From contig NZ_QPLT01000002.1 of assembly GCF_003666015.1 (NCBI RefSeq), positions 186,001 through 250,000 on the forward strand: a stretch of DNA of 64,000 bases, read 5' to 3'. Positions 62,102 through 64,000 of this stretch are shown piece by piece; positions within the stretch are counted from its first letter, which is position 1; every line of letters starts with the position of its first letter. The position numbers and the translations under genes were made by a program. The notes under the pieces are model-generated. The model saw only the letters and a list, made by a program, of their open reading frames with translations, had not been told where the DNA came from and searched no databases. The DNA is from Halorubrum sp. Atlit-26R. Lineage in GTDB: Archaea; Halobacteriota; Halobacteria; Halobacteriales; Haloferacaceae.

Positions 62102-63529
62102 ATGCAGAGTTACGATTTCGATCCGGAAGCGACCGGATTCTACACACGATTAGGTATTCCCGAATCGGCGGACGAGAGCGTGATCAACAAGGCGGGTAAA
62201 CTCGCTTTCAAACGGTATGCGGAGGGTGACAGAGACAAGTTCCTGCCGATACGTGAAGCGAGAGAGGCACTTAGCCACGTGGAAACGAGGGAAGCATATG
62301 ACCGGTTCTCCGAATCGTTCGAGGATGAGGTTGCTGTAGAATTATATAACAAGTGGGATAGTAGAGGAGCGGACCCAGCCGCCGTCACTAAGCTGGTACG
62401 GCAACACGATGGCGAGTCTACAGATGACGTTATTATCGAGGAGGAGTCCCCTTGGGAGCACCTTGAGATAGAGGACCCGACGATCTCGTGGGCCGATGGA
62501 AAACCGATGGCATCCATGTACGTGAGTCTCTGGACAAAGAAAGGAAAACGCCTCTATTTCAACAACGTATATCCTGAGGAGAGCATCTACTTGGATCTCG
62601 AAACCGGTACGTTCTATACGAATGATTATATTATCATTGAAGATATCGAATATAATATTATTAGTGAGGACGAACTCTATCTAGACACGGGAGACGTACA
62701 ACTGAAGGTTTCCTTGTCGGGTGAAGCAGAAAAACCCACACTTGAAAGCGATCTGGTAGTAAACGAACCGACGGTTAGTAACACGACAGGTGTGGGATCC
62801 GCGAACGTCGAGCTGTGGGAGAACGACGACAAGATGCGGCTGTATATTAACGACTTCTACCCGGATGGAGATATATTTCTAAACCTACATACTGGGTCCG
62901 TGATATCTCAGGAAACGTATAGTCCTGCTGACGACATATTTTATCACATTGAGAACGACGGAAGGCGACTACGAATGTCATACGACGACTCTCGCCAGGT
63001 CGTGGTTGACCTCGCTAACTCCGAAGCAGAGCCGGCATATTTCGAAATTAGCAGGGTGAAACTAAACGGAGAGAAGGTGAGTCCGGGGCAAGACGTGGAG
63101 TTTGTTGCTAGTATCGTGAATACTGGTGAGCTCTCCGGTCAGCAGAACGTCGTTCTCGAAAACGAGCACGGAGTCGCCACACGGGACTCACATGAACTCA
63201 GCGGAGGAGCGGCACGGAAGATCAGATTCGCTAACACCGTTCCCGAAGGGGCCGGTCCCGGTAGACAAAAGTATTATATAAAAACGGATGACGACGAGGC
63301 GAGCGTATCGTTTGAAATAGCCGATCCGGAGGAGGACGAGAATAAAGACGAAGACGAGAATAAAGACGAAGACGAGAATAAAGACGAAGACGATGAGTCC
63401 GTGAAGCCGTTAAACGTCATTCTATTACTTATCAGCATAGTCGGGTTGATATATGGGGTACTCACGACTGACACGACCGTTATCGCGGGTAGTGTTCTCC
63501 TCTTCGTGTTCGCAACGCTCACAGGGTGA
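62102..63529 (+). CDS. Tail-anchored J-domain-like protein with duplicated and Ig-like domains
   Basis: 475 residues. Residues 10-72 follow the J-domain layout (FYTRLGIPESADESVINKAG…AREALSHVETREAYDRFS), but HPD is replaced by YAE in FKRYAEGDRD. Residues about 122-206 and 220-304 are two copies of an unrecognised domain sharing V-x-LW-x4-K-x-RLY-x-N-x2-YP-x3-I-x-L-x-L-x-TG. Residues about 312-408 look like a CARDB-type Ig-like domain (VEFVASIVNTGELSGQQNVV). A triple EDENKD linker and two C-terminal membrane helices (about 436-453 and 456-474) end the protein. No signal peptide, so the body should be cytoplasmic. Confidence 0.8.
   Translation: MQSYDFDPEATGFYTRLGIPESADESVINKAGKLAFKRYAEGDRDKFLPIREAREALSHVETREAYDRFSESFEDEVAVELYNKWDSRGADPAAVTKLVRQHDGESTDDVIIEEESPWEHLEIEDPTISWADGKPMASMYVSLWTKKGKRLYFNNVYPEESIYLDLETGTFYTNDYIIIEDIEYNIISEDELYLDTGDVQLKVSLSGEAEKPTLESDLVVNEPTVSNTTGVGSANVELWENDDKMRLYINDFYPDGDIFLNLHTGSVISQETYSPADDIFYHIENDGRRLRMSYDDSRQVVVDLANSEAEPAYFEISRVKLNGEKVSPGQDVEFVASIVNTGELSGQQNVVLENEHGVATRDSHELSGGAARKIRFANTVPEGAGPGRQKYYIKTDDDEASVSFEIADPEEDENKDEDENKDEDENKDEDDESVKPLNVILLLISIVGLIYGVLTTDTTVIAGSVLLFVFATLTG
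63338..63391 (+). repeat. 18-bp tandem repeat encoding the linker
   Basis: Three identical 18-base units (GAGAATAAAGACGAAGAC) encode ENKDED three times in the linker before the membrane helices. Identical at DNA level, so recent or slippage-prone. Confidence 0.92.
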
Positions 63530-63730
63530 GTAGCCTTTAGGATACGGGGACTTCTCATCCACATTTTCAGATCGTGTCCCCAATACTACTCGCGCGCGTT
63601 TCTGGAATGCCTCGTGTTTCGGTGTGCGAACGAGAGATCTGCTCTCGTTAGTGCTGCGAACGGCGGATTTCTCCCGCCGGATCGAGAACACCCGAGAGAA
63701 ACGCGCGTCAGGAAGACGTTTCGGTCCCGC
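63530..63730. other. Island boundary region with hairpin
   Basis: 201 bases between the J-like gene and purD. No gene is seen. AACGAGAG and CTCTCGTT at 63629-63649 form an 8-bp stem with a 5-base loop, possibly a bidirectional stop for the convergent transcripts. GC content returns to the chromosomal level here. No tRNA or attachment repeat is visible. Confidence 0.5.
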
Positions 63731-64000
63731 TCAGTCGCGGATCCTGTCCATGTGTTCGACTCGCCGGTCGAGCAGACCCTCCTTCCCGATGTCGTGGCGG
63801 ATGCGGACGCGGTCGCCCGCGGCCGCCAGCGCGTCCTCGGCCTGCGCCTCGGCGGCCGCGATGGAGTCGCCGCGGCCGACGACGGCGAACGCGCGCGACG
63901 TGGTCGTGTACAGGCGGCCGTCGCGCTCGTCGACGCTCGCGTAGTAGAGGAGGGCGTCGCCGGCGCTCTCCTCGTCGACCGCGATCTCGGCGCCCGCGTC
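63731..64000 (-). CDS. purD: Phosphoribosylamine-glycine ligase, C-terminal part
   Basis: 89 codons to the stop, with the rest beyond the right edge. ALLYYASVDERDGRLYTTTS, RAFAVVGRGDSIAAAEAQAE and IRHDIGKEGLLDRRVEHM match the end of the PurD C-terminal domain. The enzyme joins glycine to phosphoribosylamine in purine synthesis. Composition returns to core type, so this marks the chromosome beyond the island. Confidence 0.85.
   Translation of the reverse strand, partial: DAGAEIAVDEESAGDALLYYASVDERDGRLYTTTSRAFAVVGRGDSIAAAEAQAEDALAAAGDRVRIRHDIGKEGLLDRRVEHMDRIRD

Overview
The window is chromosomal DNA from a halophilic euryarchaeon (class Halobacteria). It is GC-rich with strongly acidic proteins. 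Promoters carry TATA elements about 25-30 bases before the start codon, so most transcripts look leaderless. Halobacterial hallmarks include transcription factor S, haloarchaeal pilus genes, gyrB-gyrA, mch, a TrmB regulator, a CDKAL1-type methylthiotransferase and Tat-dependent lipoproteins. A Halorubrum-like genus would fit, but species cannot be fixed from this sequence alone.

Region 1 (1-14 kb): transcription factor S, an AlaX editing protein, then a type IV pilus-like locus. The ATPase and membrane platform (7183-13203) have the composition of the host chromosome. The six pilin-like genes next to them (1897-6733) are visibly less GC-rich. They are separated from the platform by a scar holding an IS5-type transposase remnant and the first codons of a destroyed pilin-like gene, so the pilin cassette seems to have been exchanged.

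Region 2 (14-18.8 kb): a 33-bp tandem repeat, two orphan tRNA 3'-end fragments and an intact tRNA-Arg(CCT), then tatA, a lipoprotein, a peroxiredoxin, an acyl/acetyl-CoA synthetase and a small ORF.

Region 3 (18.8-47 kb): mostly core metabolism and regulation. It holds gyrA/gyrB, an iron-type dehydrogenase, a duplicated PhoU-TrkA_C protein, mch, a cytochrome P450, a Tat hydrolase that lacks a normal start codon, an eIF2B-like protein, a long-chain acyl-CoA synthetase, a tRNA methylthiotransferase, a large sensor kinase, sucCD, OsmC, fumC, bolA and a DUF1028 protein.

Region 4 (46.8-56.3 kb): a sugar locus, probably for trehalose. It holds a TrmB regulator, a sulfatase, a Tat lipoprotein solute-binding protein, two permeases, the ATPase and a GH37 trehalase with both family signatures. 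A second TFS-like gene lying inside it has lost the catalytic acidic pair.

Region 5 (56.4-59 kb): grpE, surE, a DUF5798-like protein and a hexapeptide acyltransferase.

Region 6 (about 59-63.6 kb): an AT-richer island and the most novel part of the window. A membrane-anchored HNH nuclease gene and a 755-bp non-coding stretch with two adjacent perfect hairpins precede a two-gene operon. Its first gene encodes a lid-less Hsp70-like ATPase. The second encodes a tail-anchored protein with a J-domain-like N-terminus lacking HPD, two copies of an unrecognised domain, an Ig-like domain and two C-terminal membrane segments. This looks like a dedicated accessory chaperone or conflict system, not housekeeping DnaKJ. 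The window ends inside purD.
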